Positions 1-21,995 of a stretch of DNA of 64,000 nucleotides are shown piece after piece. This DNA is from Opisthocomus hoazin. Lineage: Eukaryota > Chordata > Aves > Opisthocomiformes > Opisthocomidae. The position numbers and the translations under genes were made by a program. Every line of letters starts with the position of its first letter. The stretch's first letter is position 1. Location: contig NC_134433.1 of NCBI RefSeq assembly GCF_030867145.1, positions 11,483,216 through 11,547,215 on the forward strand. Direction: 5' to 3'. The notes beneath the pieces were generated by a model. It did no database searches. It was given only the letters and a program-made list of their open reading frames with translations, and was not told where the DNA came from.

Positions 1-129
1 TGCGGGGCTCGGCCCGCTTCCCCGTCCCCCCACCCGGTAGCGAGGGCCCTGCGGGGCCCGGGGCCGCCTCTCCGGTCGCGGCCCCCGGCTCGGTGTCGGG
101 GACGCGCTCCTGGCCGACGGGCAGCCTGC
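1..129. other. GC-rich, CpG-rich leader
   Basis: This stretch is extremely GC-rich with many CpGs and no recognisable coding homology. It lies about 1.1 kb upstream of the WDR81 start codon, so it could belong to a CpG-island promoter or a 5' noncoding exon of WDR81. The sequence does not show which, and the window edge cuts it. Confidence 0.35.
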
Positions 130-965
130 CGTGTCACCCCCCCCGAGGGGGCTGCGGAGGTGCCGCCGGGTCCCTTTCCCCAGCACCGAGGCTGCGGAGA
201 TCGCAGCGTGTCCCCCCACCAGGTCCCATCGTGTCTGTCCCCCCCCGTCCCTGGGGCCGTGGAGGTCGCATCGTGACCCCGCTCCCCGGGTCTGGGGCTG
301 CGGAGGTGCCATCGTGCCCCCACCCCAGCCTTTGGGGCTGTGGCTGTCCCGTTGCATCCCCCTCCCCAGCCGCAGACGTCCCATCGTGTCCCCACCACTG
401 GCCCCGGGGCTGTGGAGGTGCCATTGGGGTGCCCACCCCCCCAGGTCCCCAACCCTGGGGCTCCAGAGGTCCCACTGCCTCCCCTTCCCCAGCACAGGGG
501 CTGCAGGGAGCACGTCGTGTCCCCCTGCCCACTTGCAGAGGTGCCATCGTGTCCCCCTCCCGGCTGTGGAGGTGCCACTGTGTCCCTGCCACTGACCCTG
601 GGGCTCCAGAGATCCCATCACGTCCCCCCTTCCCCAGCCCTGGGGCTCCAGAGATCCCATCACGTCCCCCCTTCCCCGGCCCTGGGGCTCCAGAAGTCCC
701 ATGATGTCCCCCCTTCCCTGGCCCTGGGGGTCCAGAGGTCCCATCATGTCCCCCCTTTCCTAGCCCTGGGGCTCCAGCGGTCCCAGCATGTCCCCTTCCC
801 CAGCCCTGGGGCTTTGCATGTCCCATCATGTCTCTCCTTCCCTGGCCCTGGGGGTCCAGAGGTCCGATCACGTCCCCTTCCCCAGCCCTGGGGGTCCAGA
901 GGTCCCATCATGTCCCCTTCCCTGGCCCCAGGGCTGTCCCTCTCCCTGGCTGCAGAGGTCCCACC
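130..965. repeat. Minisatellite, 42-bp core unit
   Basis: Tandem GC-rich units are seen directly. The best-preserved part is about 595-935, where the CTGGGG landmark recurs at 640, 682, 724, 766, 806, 848 and 888, giving spacings of 42, 42, 42, 42, 40, 42 and 40 bp. Each unit carries a GTCCCATCATGTCCCC-like core followed by CCAGCCCTGGGG. Units from 130 to 595 are degenerate. The 42-bp period is a multiple of three and the units lack stops in several frames, which explains long spurious open frames on both strands (for example 134-871 on the minus strand and 340-1014 on the plus strand). It probably lies in the WDR81 5' region. Confidence 0.85.
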
Positions 966-1190
966 TTGTCCCCCCCCAGCCAGGGTTGCTCCCTCTCAAC
1001 CCCCCCCTCCCTGATATCGCATCTTTGGAGCCAGCTGCTAAACCCAGCTTTCCCCCCCGCCCGGGGGGGCAATGGGGAAGTGAGACTTGGCCGCACGGCT
1101 CCGGCTCGGCGGGGGCAGCTGGGGCTCCCACGGGGACGGAGGGACGGTGCCGCGCTCCTCCGCTTGCTCCCAGCCTCTCTGGGCCATCTC

Positions 1191-1207
1191 TTCCAGCAGA
1201 AGCCGAT
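1191..1207 (+). promoter_or_regulatory. WDR81: Likely 3' splice site and start context, WDR81
   Basis: A pyrimidine-rich tract ends in TTCCAGCAG at 1191-1199, only 8 bases before the ATG at 1208. This looks like the acceptor of a 5' UTR intron. The ATG has G at -3 and G at +4, a favourable context. An in-frame open frame continues upstream through the minisatellite, but codons before 1208 show no family similarity. Confidence 0.5.
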
Positions 1208-11365
<10,158 letters not shown>

Positions 11366-12825
11366 CGAACCCCAGCCCGGGAGCTTGCGGCTGTCCCGCA
11401 GCGCTGGTGGGAGAGCTGAAAGCTGGCGCCGTCGCTTACAGAGAAGGCAGAGTTAGATGTTTCTGAACAGAGGATGCAAGGGGGGAGGTGTACTTGTTAG
11501 TGAGCACTCGGTAAAGCATCTCTAACCTCTTTCTATATCTTTAAAAAAAAAAAAGCCATAACTGAGAAACCTCCACTGCTGCTGGGAGAAATACTGGGTA
11601 TTGCAGGTCACTGTCACCCCTGCAGAGAGGCCTGGAGCTTTCCGTACCGTGTGTGCCTGATCCCCAGGGGACCGTGAGCTGCCCTCCAGAGTAATATGGA
11701 CCACAGGTATCCTCTCCCCTTCAGTTAGGGGGTAAGAGGTGCCCCTTGAGAAGAACACAACAGTAGAGCTACTGCTATCTGCGCTTACCCTTCACTTCCC
11801 CTCCTGAACCACTGAACAGTCTTACTAGGGTAGCATAGGCTGGGCATGGGAACTGCCATCTTCGGAGCTGCGTGGTGCCAGGCATCTCCTCCTCCTGTGG
11901 TCCGTGTTCAAAGCCCAGAGGATGTACTCTTAACTTTATGCTCTGCCGGCTGAGTTAGAGGCTGTATGGGAGGAGGGGAGGTTAGCTAGAGCACTGCTGC
12001 TGCCTTACTGGCTCCAGGGCAAAGACTGGAATGGAAGTCAGCCAAGGCACAAACCCCATCTGCTCCGCCAGTTCATTTAGGAATGGGCTGCTGCAGTGGG
12101 ACAGTTTGGGATGGGAATGTGACCCCCTAGGGAGGCCAGAACTAGATGCTTCCATGAGGATTTTGGCTTCTGGAGCAGTAGGGATGGACTGGTGGTTCCT
12201 GCCCCAGCAGCACTGCATCCCATGATTAAGGGGTGAGGAATGCCCTGTGTGCCATGCACTGGCAGTGTTTCTCAAGAAATCCTCCTTCTAATCCTCTTCT
12301 TTGTGCTGGTCAGGCGCCTGGGGACGACAGGACAGCAAAAAGGTGCTCAGTTTTGTCCCCTCCTGCCCTTGTAGGGTGAGAGCCAGGAGGCATGATCCAA
12401 CATGGTCTCCTTCTGACCTTCCCTTCTGGACAGCACCGTCTGTTCCCACCCCAAAGGCGAGGAGCGTGCTCTTTGACCCAGCCGTAGGAGCAGTTGCCTC
12501 ACGTCTCTTGCAGCCTTTTTCCCATCCATCCTTCAGCCTAGTCAGAGCCAGTGTTAGGGGAGCGGGAAGCTCTTATCTTGGGCAGAGGAGGAGCCTGCTG
12601 TGGGTTGTCCTGGAAGGGGAAAGGGCTTTCATCCAGCTGCCGGCTCGTCTGAGCCTTCTGCAGTTGGGAAGGCTGCTCTCCGCTTCCCCGGAGGGTGGGG
12701 GGTGAGCAGTTGGCCCTCGCTGTCCTTCCCTACCCAAGGGGAGCTCTCGGTCCCGTGTTGCCTATTAACCATTTGCAATAGATGTAAATATTTACTTCTA
12801 ATAAACTCTTTGAAAGAGATGCAGA
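11366..12825 (+). other. WDR81: WDR81 3' UTR
   Basis: After the TAG at 11363-11365 there is no canonical AATAAA until 12800, which implies a 3' UTR of roughly 1.45 kb. A run of 12 A's sits at about 11543-11554. No coding potential is recognised. Confidence 0.65.
12800..12805 (+). promoter_or_regulatory. WDR81: WDR81 polyadenylation signal
   Basis: AATAAA is the first canonical hexamer after the WDR81 stop codon. A second one at 13609-13614 could serve a longer transcript. Confidence 0.65.
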
Positions 12826-15137
12826 GATGGGTGTGCGGGGAAGCTCTGTGCTGGGGGGGCCCAGGGGCGGGGCGGGGCAGGGGGTGCTGGCTGCAGCTCT
12901 CCTGCTCTGGCAGCCAAAGCTAAAGCTCTGCGTCTGGGCACCTCTTGTGTTCCTGGGTGAGCTAGAGGAGGGATGCTGCGAAATGCCCTGGAGGTAAGGT
13001 AGGACTGTGCTGCACAGGGACCTGGGTCTGCTTGCCAAGGGGAGGTAGCTCCCTATGTTGCAGCGGCACGTCCCAAAGACCTGTCCCCTTTCCACTCCGT
13101 CCCAGTGTCTGGGGTGAGTGAGTTTGGGAACCAAGAGCTGCTGCAAGGAATGGATGACTGCAAGCGCTGCGATCCCGTTGGCGTTCCCCACTGCTCCTCG
13201 GTGACTCCTCTCGCACTGAGGACATGGACTGAGCCGGGAAGGACCACCATCGCTTCTGCATACGGCACAAAACCACCCAGGACAGGACCGCTGGAGTTCT
13301 GCCCGTCCCTGAGACTCTTTGTCCGTGCCACAGCAGTGCGTGCGTGCCATGGAGCCCGGCACTGGGGCCAACTCCCCCGGCAGAGCTCCGGTGCGTGCCG
13401 TGCCCCGGGGGAGGTACCAGCTGCTCTTGGCTCAGCCCAGCCGGAGCATCACTGGCTCCGGCTCGGGTACGCGGCCACGGGGCCTTGGGCACCTGCCATC
13501 TGTCAAAACCGGTGCCTCGCGCTTGCTGCAGCAGAAGCAGGGATACAGGGAGTAAATATCTGGGGTTTTCTGCAAAGAAAATTCCAGAAACGGAGCAAGC
13601 CCTGTGGCAATAAATACCAAGTCCTACATTTTCATTAAAGGTTATGAATAAGAGAGTGCATTCCCAGCACAGGGAGTATAGGGAAAGCAGAGCCACTACT
13701 AGGGACAACTGACTTTGCGTGTTACTTCTGCTTATGGGAGTTTCAGAGCTGGTAAACTCAGTGTTAACGTTGTCTGGAGGGTACAGCAGCCCCAAGTGTC
13801 TCCCCATCTCCAAATGCACCACAAATTCACTGTCAGCCCCCAAACAAATGTTTAACCGGATGCTGTCGGTCAATATTTGCCTGCCAAATTCTCAAACGGG
13901 GTGGTGCCGAAGGTCGCTGCCGGCGGGTGGGAGGGGTGGGCTGGGCAAGAGACGCTGTTTGCCCCACGCAGAGCTATCGGCTGGGCTGAAGCAGGTGCCA
14001 GCTCCAACGCAGACACGAACAACCCCAGGTAAGGGGCAAATGAAGAAGGATTTGGCAATTAAGGGGGGCTCCTCCAAGGAGCAATAGTGCCTCTCTGGGA
14101 GAGGGGGGGTGAATTTGGCAGAGGCTTAAAGGATAGGCACCATCGGGGAGAAAAGGGCCATTAGGGATTATATTTAGCTACAGGATTTAGGGTGAGGGAG
14201 GAGGGGGAATGAAACGGCCTCAAGTTTTGCTTCTTCCACTTGGCAATTGGGGTAGCAGCCCAGCAGTTTCAGGTCAAAGCAGGGACTGCTCGGAGAGTGG
14301 AAAGCAGCCCCAGGAGTGAAGTATACGGCAGCTGTGCCGAGGACTGGGCTTTGGCACGGACTCTCATGGCTTTGTATTAAGAAGATAAATTCCTGCTTGA
14401 ACAGGAAAAATAGCTGGGTGAAGCAGTGGCCAGGGAATGGGTGGGTTTTTTTCCATGGCCCTGGAAGCCTTGCACCCACTGTCCTATACAGGAACAGGAG
14501 TGTGGGGGCGGGAGAGGCTGGGTTTACCAGCAAAGGGGAAAGGTGAGTGCTGGGAAGGGGAGGACTCTCTATTCCAGGACATATTGCTGAGAAACTGCTC
14601 TGGTATTGCATTTTCTACCCGCAAAGTCCCTCCTGGACAGCATTTGCTGAGCGCCTGCAGCCCCTCTGAGGCAGGTTAGTATTGCTTCTACCAAGAGCGG
14701 GGGGCACAGCTGAGGATGCTGTGCCCGTACCTCGGTGGTTTGCACAGCCGAAGAGCAGAGGCTCTCGTCTTCTTCCAGAGGCACAGCGTGTGCAGGACTG
14801 ATTAGGGAAATACCATTTGCAATCCAGAGGAATGAGGGCGACAGGGTCAGAAACGCAGGATCCAAGCAGAGCGCGTCGTGTAGGAGCTTGGCTGTGGTTA
14901 CAGCTCTGCCCCGGCACGGGTCCCTGTTCCTCTCTGATTTTGCTGCCTTGGCGTTGGACCCAGGAGTCTTGTATTGTTTCTTTGCAGCATTGTTCATCTC
15001 CCTAGTGCTTTCTGCAAGCTCCTGCGCCAACCTGTTTGGCCAGGTTGATAATTTTCTCCTTGTAGACCTGAATAGGCTCAGCTTGCTGCTGCCAGGCAGC
15101 TGGAAATAACTTCTCTCGGTTGGCCCTTCTGTTCCAG
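12826..15137. other. WDR81-SERPINF2 intergenic and SERPINF2 5' region
   Basis: No conserved coding sequence is recognised. AATAAA at 13609-13614 is a possible alternative WDR81 end. A strong donor-like AAG/GTGAGT at 14543 could end a noncoding SERPINF2 first exon, because the first coding exon begins right after an acceptor (GTTCCAG, 15131-15137). Minus-strand open frames at 12962-13873 and 14569-15195 look like chance readings of GC-rich DNA. Confidence 0.5.
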
Positions 15138-15141
15138 AAAT

Positions 15142-18100
15142 ATGGTGTTCCTCCGGGGTCTGCTGCTGCTCTGCCTGTCCACTCTGCACAGTCACCTAAG
15201 GGTAAGTTGCTTCACCCCGGCGATGGTGGGGACCTGCACGGTGTGAGCACAGCTGCCTCCTCAGCCAGCAAAGGGCAAGGGGAGTGAGGTGGCTCTCCGG
15301 CACCAGACCACGGGGCAAATACCGCCCGGTGCTTCTGCATGAGAAGCCCTGGAAGACAGATTGGTGGAGGACACTGCTTCTCTGCTATGGGGTTAGCCTG
15401 TGCCCTAGTGCAGTGAGGTTTCTAATCTTTTTTCCAGCTAATATAGCTGTGGACATTCTCATTATTCAAGTGGATTTCTGTAGAAAATCTTTGGAAACTT
15501 GGCTTCAACTATATTTAGTGACCATGACCTTCAGGAGTTAACAGGAGGTTGTTTAATAACAGCTTTTTTTCTCCCAGTTTAAATCTGGATCCCGGTCAGA
15601 TCTGAGATTGCAAAATCGCACTGCGCATTCTCTAGAGAATACATTATTTTCTACCCTTCTGACCTGGTGCCTTTCTAAACAAATCCAGCATCTGCAGTGT
15701 CTCCCAGCTCCTGCTGACTTCCACCTCTTCACAGTGGACCCCACCGCCTCTGCATCCTAAAGTCCTGCCCACACCACAGCCACGCGAGGACTGCTACAGC
15801 CAGGCTGGTGCCAGTCTCTGACCTGGCCCCATGGGAATGTGTGAGGGGTGGGGACAGAGAAGACTGACTCTGGAAATCCACAGGAAATTATCTGGGATAT
15901 GACTTTCTTTCTTTGTTGTTTGTTTTGGTTTTTTTTTCCCCTACAGTTTTTCTCTGCACATGCCATTGAGCAAAAGCGTCTCTTCTTAGACAAAGATGGG
16001 CAGCTGAAGGTAAGCAATGACTGGTTCCACCCAAGCGGACTGAAGTTACGCTCTGGTATTTGCAATGGTTTTCTAGTTTGTCCTGAGACAAGATGAGTCC
16101 AGGCAGTGCAATCTAGCAGCGCCAGTGCAATGAGAAAGTCCATCTTTGTGCAGGCTTCCCTCCCCGCCTCGCCCACTGCCGCTGCCAGCGCTGTGCTCCT
16201 TTATGTCGGAAGCTCCAGCCCAAATAACTGGGCAGCATATGGAGTAAACATCAGTAGCTGGTGTGTACAGGGACTGGCAGGGGGATTATTTCACTTCTGA
16301 TTGATAAGGGAAGATGAGGAAACCAACTAGCTGTGAGGGTGACAGGGAGAAAGGCCCATAGCTGACGCTGCCCATCAAGCCTGGCTCTAACAGCGCAGTG
16401 CTCCCGCAGTAGAGGAACATCATCTGGATGCCAGTGGGAAGAGAGAGATCTGAGGAAAAAAGAATATCTTTAAGACCATGCAAATACGAGGACAGTAGCA
16501 GCAGTGCTGTAGGCTAAAGCTTAGAAAACTGGAAAATGAGAAATTTGGAGAGAAAAGGGATGGAATAGAACAGACAAGTCAAGAAGAGACAGATGCCTGG
16601 AGGAGGATTTGAGCCAAAATGGATCAAGGCTGTGACAGCAGCACAGGGTGCTGACCGATGCATGAGGCAGATCGGCAGTCCTAAAAATACGTGACAGGAG
16701 GTGGTGAAATCAAGGTTGAGGACGATGGATCTATAAACGGTGAAGGCACAGGACGTGCTGAGCAGGTGGTGGTTCTTGCCCTCAAAGCATGCCTGTTGGG
16801 CTTGTTTGCCTGGGGCAACCACTGCAAGACCCTCACTCAGTCCATTTCCCAGGGTACAAGACCTCCTGTTTTCCATGCTCATTGAGGTGCTTTTAACCTC
16901 AAGGTTCAAAGGCAAACTAAAGCCAATACACCACCAGAGTAGAGAAGCTGGAGAGTTTTCTCAGCCCATTTAGGTGTGCAGTAAAGCCCACAAGTGACGG
17001 TATTGCCGTGCTCCTGCTTTCCCAACGTATCCTTCTTGTTGCTCCCCAGGACGTGAAAAGTGCTGGAGCTGCACAGTCCGCTCTGCTGGGAGCCATCCCA
17101 ACCCTGCCAAATGCAGAGCTGGCAGACTTTACCTACGACAACTTCCAGGAGATTGATGGACCCATGTTACCTTTCACCACCACCCCACCAGGCAGGAGGA
17201 ATGGCTGGAACCCAGAAGATGAAGCCGTAGCTGGGGCTGTGGGCTGTCATGAACAGCAACCATCTGGGGAAATTGCCTCTTCTGAAGAGGAAGGAGAGGC
17301 TGAAGAGGAAAGCTGTGAGGTGACTTGGAAGAAGAGCCAGAGGCTAGCAGATGGCTTGATGAGATTCAGCATCGGTCTCCTGAAAGAGGTCCAGCTGGAG
17401 TCCAACGGTACCAATGTGATCCTGTCACCCCTGAGCATCGCCCTCGCCTTGTCTCACCTGGCACTGGGTAACTTCTTAGTTACAAAAGCACCGTTTCCTG
17501 CTCTTCCCTGTACCCCCTCCTGGAGACACCAGGAACCAATGTGCAAAATGCAAAGATTAAATACGGCACCTTCCACTTCATCTTACTCCCGCAGCTTTAA
17601 TTAGGTACAATTACAATTGAAGCTACCCTCCATGGCCCTGCCGAGGCTCCTACTCTCAGCTTTTTCCAGTCTCTCTTGTAAGGCACGGTCTGTTTCTAAC
17701 AGGAGGCAACTAAAGTAACATCCCTGTTTTCCACTGCATGGGCATGACCTTACAGGAATTTGACTTTGCTTTTTAGGAGCAGCAAATCAGACAGAGAAGC
17801 ATTTGCTGGAGGCAATGCATCTGGAGTCGGTGCCCTGTCTCCACCACATGCTGGGCACTGTTCACAGAAGGCTCACAGAATCCACCCTCAACCTTGCGTC
17901 GCGTCTGTACCTGCAGGAAGGTGAGAGCTGGCACAGGGAGGTCTGTACTGGTGCAGGACAAAACTCTCAGTGACAGAGAGTGACGGAAGCATGCTGCCAT
18001 ACTGGGAGATGTCTCTGTTTCCCTAAGCACTCCTCCTGGGGACTGTTATGCCACTGGCTGAGCCACTGAGCAAATTTTTTTCAGTATCTGATGACTTCAT

Positions 18101-21100
18101 GTAGAATTCTTCCCCTCTGCCAGGATTTGAGGTGAAAGAGAAGTTCCTGGAGGATTCAGAGAAATTCTACGGAGCAAAGCCCATGACCCTTTCTGGGATC
18201 AGTGAGGATGATCTTGTAGCCATAAACCAGTGGGTGAAGGAAGCAACTAATGGGCAAATACCCATGTTCCTACGGCAGCTCCCTGAAAACACAGTGATGC
18301 TCTTGCTCAATGCAATCTATTTCCATGGTGAGCTCCACATCCCTTACTTTTCAAGAGGAATAGCTAGAAATCGACTAGTTTTCTGCAAGTATTGTAGATG
18401 AATGGCATCTCCTTTCGTTGCTTCCTGCTAGTCAATCTGCTTGTTCTTTTCTTGTACATCTGCTGTTCCTCTTGCTTAGATTTCTTTACAGTAATGATTC
18501 CCAACTGCTTCACATGTGCTAAAAATGTTACTTGACAGCAGAGCCAGAATACAGCAGGTGGACCCTGCAGTATTTTTGCCTTGCAGTTCAGGATCCCAGA
18601 CAGTGGCACATGACTGCTCATCTTGACCAGGTCACACACAACTCACTACGTGCCAACCACAGAGCTCGGAGGCAGCTTCTGGGGGTTTCTTTCTGACCAC
18701 AGCACAGTGCTCAGGCACGTCTTCCTCTTTTTACTCCTGGAGGGTTGTGCATGGAAGCGCAGACCAAACACTTACTTCTGGGGTAAATCTACAAATGCTT
18801 TAGCTTGGTTTTGGAGCACTGTTTCACCCTACGCAGCACAAAGGCAACACCTGTCATTTTTCAAAGCTCAAACATCCATTGCTTTGTCTTCACAGCCTTC
18901 AGTAATCTCCCACACTGAGGCATGAGGATTAATCCTCGTTCTTTTTGTTATTCCATAGTTCCTCTCTGGAAGATAAGAGCTTCCTGCTGTTAGGGCCTTT
19001 CCAGCCTTGGTACTGACTTCTCTCTGCTGTATTTTTACTTGCCTGGTCACTATCTGCCTTGTCAAAGAACTCATGGTAGGAGGAGTCTCAGCTTGGCAGT
19101 TTCTGTTTTCCTACCCAAATTTAACTTTGTTGAAGTCTATACTTTTATTTTGATAGGATTTTGGAGGAATAAGTTTGATGCTAGCTTCACTGGGCCAGAT
19201 GTATTCCACCTTGACAATGAGTTTGTGGTCCCGGTTGAGATGATGAAAGCCCAGAAGTACTCCCTGAGCTGGTTTACACTGGAGTCCCAGGACATTCAGG
19301 TAGGGCTCTATTAGGAGCACTATAAGCTTTGTCTGGAATTCCCTCTTGCTATGGTATTTCACTAAGTGCAAATATTCTCTACAAATAACAAATGTCTTTT
19401 AACAGGCATAGCATACAAGAATTCAATAAGCATCCTTTGTCCTTGCTTCTAGCAAGAACGTTGAATCTTCACTCAATCTCTAGGAAAAACAACAAAGAGA
19501 TATTCCCACTAAGTGGGAATTAATGGAGTTTTAAAGCCCTGAGTTAAAGATAAATGAGGAAATATGGAAAGGAATTCCCTCAGACAATGTACTGTTGGAG
19601 CCCTTCAGAATACAGCTACTGCCAGAGTGGGTACAATGTTTGTGCATGTGGGCTTCCACTGTGCTATATGTTCAATCTTTACCAGTCAGCAGCTAAATAC
19701 TAAAATCTAATGCTGTTATTCCAACAAACTTTCTCCTCTGAAGAAATCAGATACCTCCTTCCCACCAGGCTGTTTTCATCTGAGAGCTAGACTGGCTCTG
19801 CAGACCAATTAGAAAAAGACTAAATTAAAGGCATCACTTTCTAGACTTTCTTTCCTCCTCCATAAATTCTTCTGGTTGTTTTATTTCCAGGTGGCCAAGT
19901 TTCCTTTTAAGAGCAACATGAGTTTTGTGGTCATTGTACCAAACCAGTATACTTGGAATACCTCTCATGTGCTGGAGAACTTCCCTTATAAACAACTTTG
20001 CAGGCTTTTCCCCAAAGAGGTACCCACCGCAGTGAAGATCCCGAAAATAAAACTGGACTACCAGCTGGAACTCAACAATGTTCTCAGTCAAATGGGTAAG
20101 GCCTCTAAGAGGAGTTGCACAGAATAAGTGTAGCTGATCAGTCTACATGGCATCTGTTCGCTGACACTAAAAACTGCCATCCTTATTTCTAAAGCTGTGC
20201 CTCACAGCTTGCTCCACAGAACATCCAAACTCTTTCGTCTCTTATTCCTCTCCTCCTTACTCTTTGCTTGCCTGGCACCAAATGTTTTGCTCCAACAAGA
20301 TGATAGTATAGAGAAGACAGCATTCACAGTTCCTCACAATCTTTACAAGTTCTTCCTGCTCCCCTATTTGTAGCCAAGACCAACTTCCTCCCGTGCGTCA
20401 ACCTTTGCCTCTTCCTTTGTCATTTAACATAGTGTCCAGGACATACAAATTGCCAACAGGGAGAATGCAGACCACAGAAGCTGGAACTGAGAGCTTGCTG
20501 AAATAAAACCACCACGCACTGCATTTCCAGATGAGAATAAATTAAGAGTTCACTTTGTTTTGCAGAATTGCTTAAAAAAATAATCTCTGTAGAACTGTTT
20601 CCAGCCTGGCAATAAAGAGTCCTCAGACTTGCTGCTCCTTTTTAAGGAAGGCTTTGAGTTCTTACACTACTGTTCTAGAAAAGGTGGACAAAGCTGTTGC
20701 AAACTATTCTGGTTTTGGCACACTCAGCTCTTCATACAGAGAGGGACTGGGGAAACTGGCTGGACTGCAGCTTTTGTTTCTGTTGCCTGCCAGTTCTCCA
20801 GTCCTCCATGGTGGACAACACATGTAGCCACAGATTAGAGAATTGCTTTATTTGGACAGCTCTGAGAAAAATCAGAGCTGGTGGCACCAACTGGGAAAGG
20901 TTAACTTGGTCTCATTTCTCTGTAGGCCTCCAGGAGCTGTTCACAAGCCCAAATCTGCGGAAGATCACAGATGATCCTCTCTTCGTATCCAGTATACAGC
21001 ATCAGTCTACCCTGGAGCTTAAAGAAGATGGGGTGGAAGCATCTGCTGCTACCAGCGTTGCAATTTCACGCTCGGTCTCTGCCTTCAGCCTTGACCGTCC

Positions 21101-21251
21101 CTTTGTCTTCATTATCTTTGAAGATGAAACAGGCATCCCGCTTTTTATAGGCAGTGTCCAGAACCCTAACCCCAATGCTGCTCCCCAGATAAAAGAGCCA
21201 CAGGACTCACGTGAAGCAACAGATGTCAATGAGTACCCCATGCCCAAATAA
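15142..21251 (+). CDS. SERPINF2: SERPINF2, alpha-2-antiplasmin
   Basis: Coding exons 15142-15201, 15947-16009, 17050-17467, 17777-17920, 18124-18327, 19157-19299, 19891-20095 and 20926-21251 join in phase to about 520 aa. The first exon encodes a hydrophobic signal peptide ([12 protein letters not shown]). The third carries a long acidic N-terminal extension (Glu-rich at 17275-17320) before the serpin core. Family hallmarks include [26 protein letters not shown] and the C-terminal [21 protein letters not shown]. The family is the main plasma inhibitor of plasmin, secreted by liver. The reactive loop reads A-I-S-R-S-V-S, placing an inferred P1 Arg before Ser, where human has Arg-Met. The C-terminal tail is only 25 residues after NPNP but ends in Lys like human. 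Potential N-glycosylation sites include NGT and NTS. SERPINF1 lies 7.4 kb downstream in the same orientation. Confidence 0.95.
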
Positions 21252-21995
21252 GAGAGGAGCAGAGCCTAAGCGTTCTGGGACTGCTACCTGACCCTTTGGA
21301 CCAGCTAAGAGAGACGTCCTGTCCTTGGAGACCCCCCTCTGAGGCCACAGGAGGCAATCCCTTGCTGTTTTCCTTTACAGATCCCTAGAGAAAAGTCCTG
21401 GGATAGCCCATTCCAGCCTTGATGAGCTTCTCCAGGCTGGGATTCCCCTCTGTTGAACCTGCAAAGCTTGCTCTGCCTGGATTTCCCTTCCAGGGCTCTC
21501 GGTCCTGGAAGGGAGACTTCCTTGTCCCCAGACTCTTATTAGAGTCTTTATTAAGCATTAGAGTCCCTCATAGCCTGGAATCATCATTAGTATCTGGCAG
21601 CTTGGACAACAGCCAGAGATATTAATATGGCTCTTCCTTCCGCAGTTCCTGTGAACATGACTCCCTCAAAGTGTTCCTCTGAAAGCCGTCTGTACCCACC
21701 TAGAAAACGACCTCTAAATCAACTGGACGAGCAACCAGTTGTCTTCTCTAGGATGCATCACAGCCATTTCCAGGCACAGGCTCTTTTCAAAGATTCCCTT
21801 TTCCCACTCCTTGGCTACTGTGATCTGATGTGAGAGGGTCTGCAGTTGGAAACCCCTTTGGATCCTTATCTCCAGCCCTTTTCCTGAAAAACTCTAGGTT
21901 CTTGGGTAATGCTAGATTTTTCAAGATGTATTTTATAAGGCCTTTTTTAGTAATTTTTATGTTAGCAGAATAATAAAGAGTGAAGCAGAATGTAT
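21252..21995 (+). other. SERPINF2: SERPINF2 3' UTR with poly(A) signal
   Basis: The stop TAA is at 21249-21251. AATAAA at 21972-21977 is the first good polyadenylation hexamer, giving a 3' UTR of about 740 nt. Confidence 0.75.

Noticed and set aside
134-871. 245-codon open frame on the minus strand and overlapping plus-strand frames in the first kilobase
   Set aside because: They come from the 42-bp tandem repeat, whose period is a multiple of three and whose units lack stops. The predicted proteins are repetitive Gly/Pro-rich readings with no homology.
590-960. Regularly spaced repeats resembling a CRISPR array
   Set aside because: The units are contiguous and diverged, with no unique spacers, and the context is a vertebrate genome. 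It is a minisatellite.
12962-13873. 303-codon minus-strand open frame between WDR81 and SERPINF2
   Set aside because: No recognisable homology, signal or domain, and its composition fits chance in GC-rich DNA. An unannotated gene cannot be excluded without transcript data.
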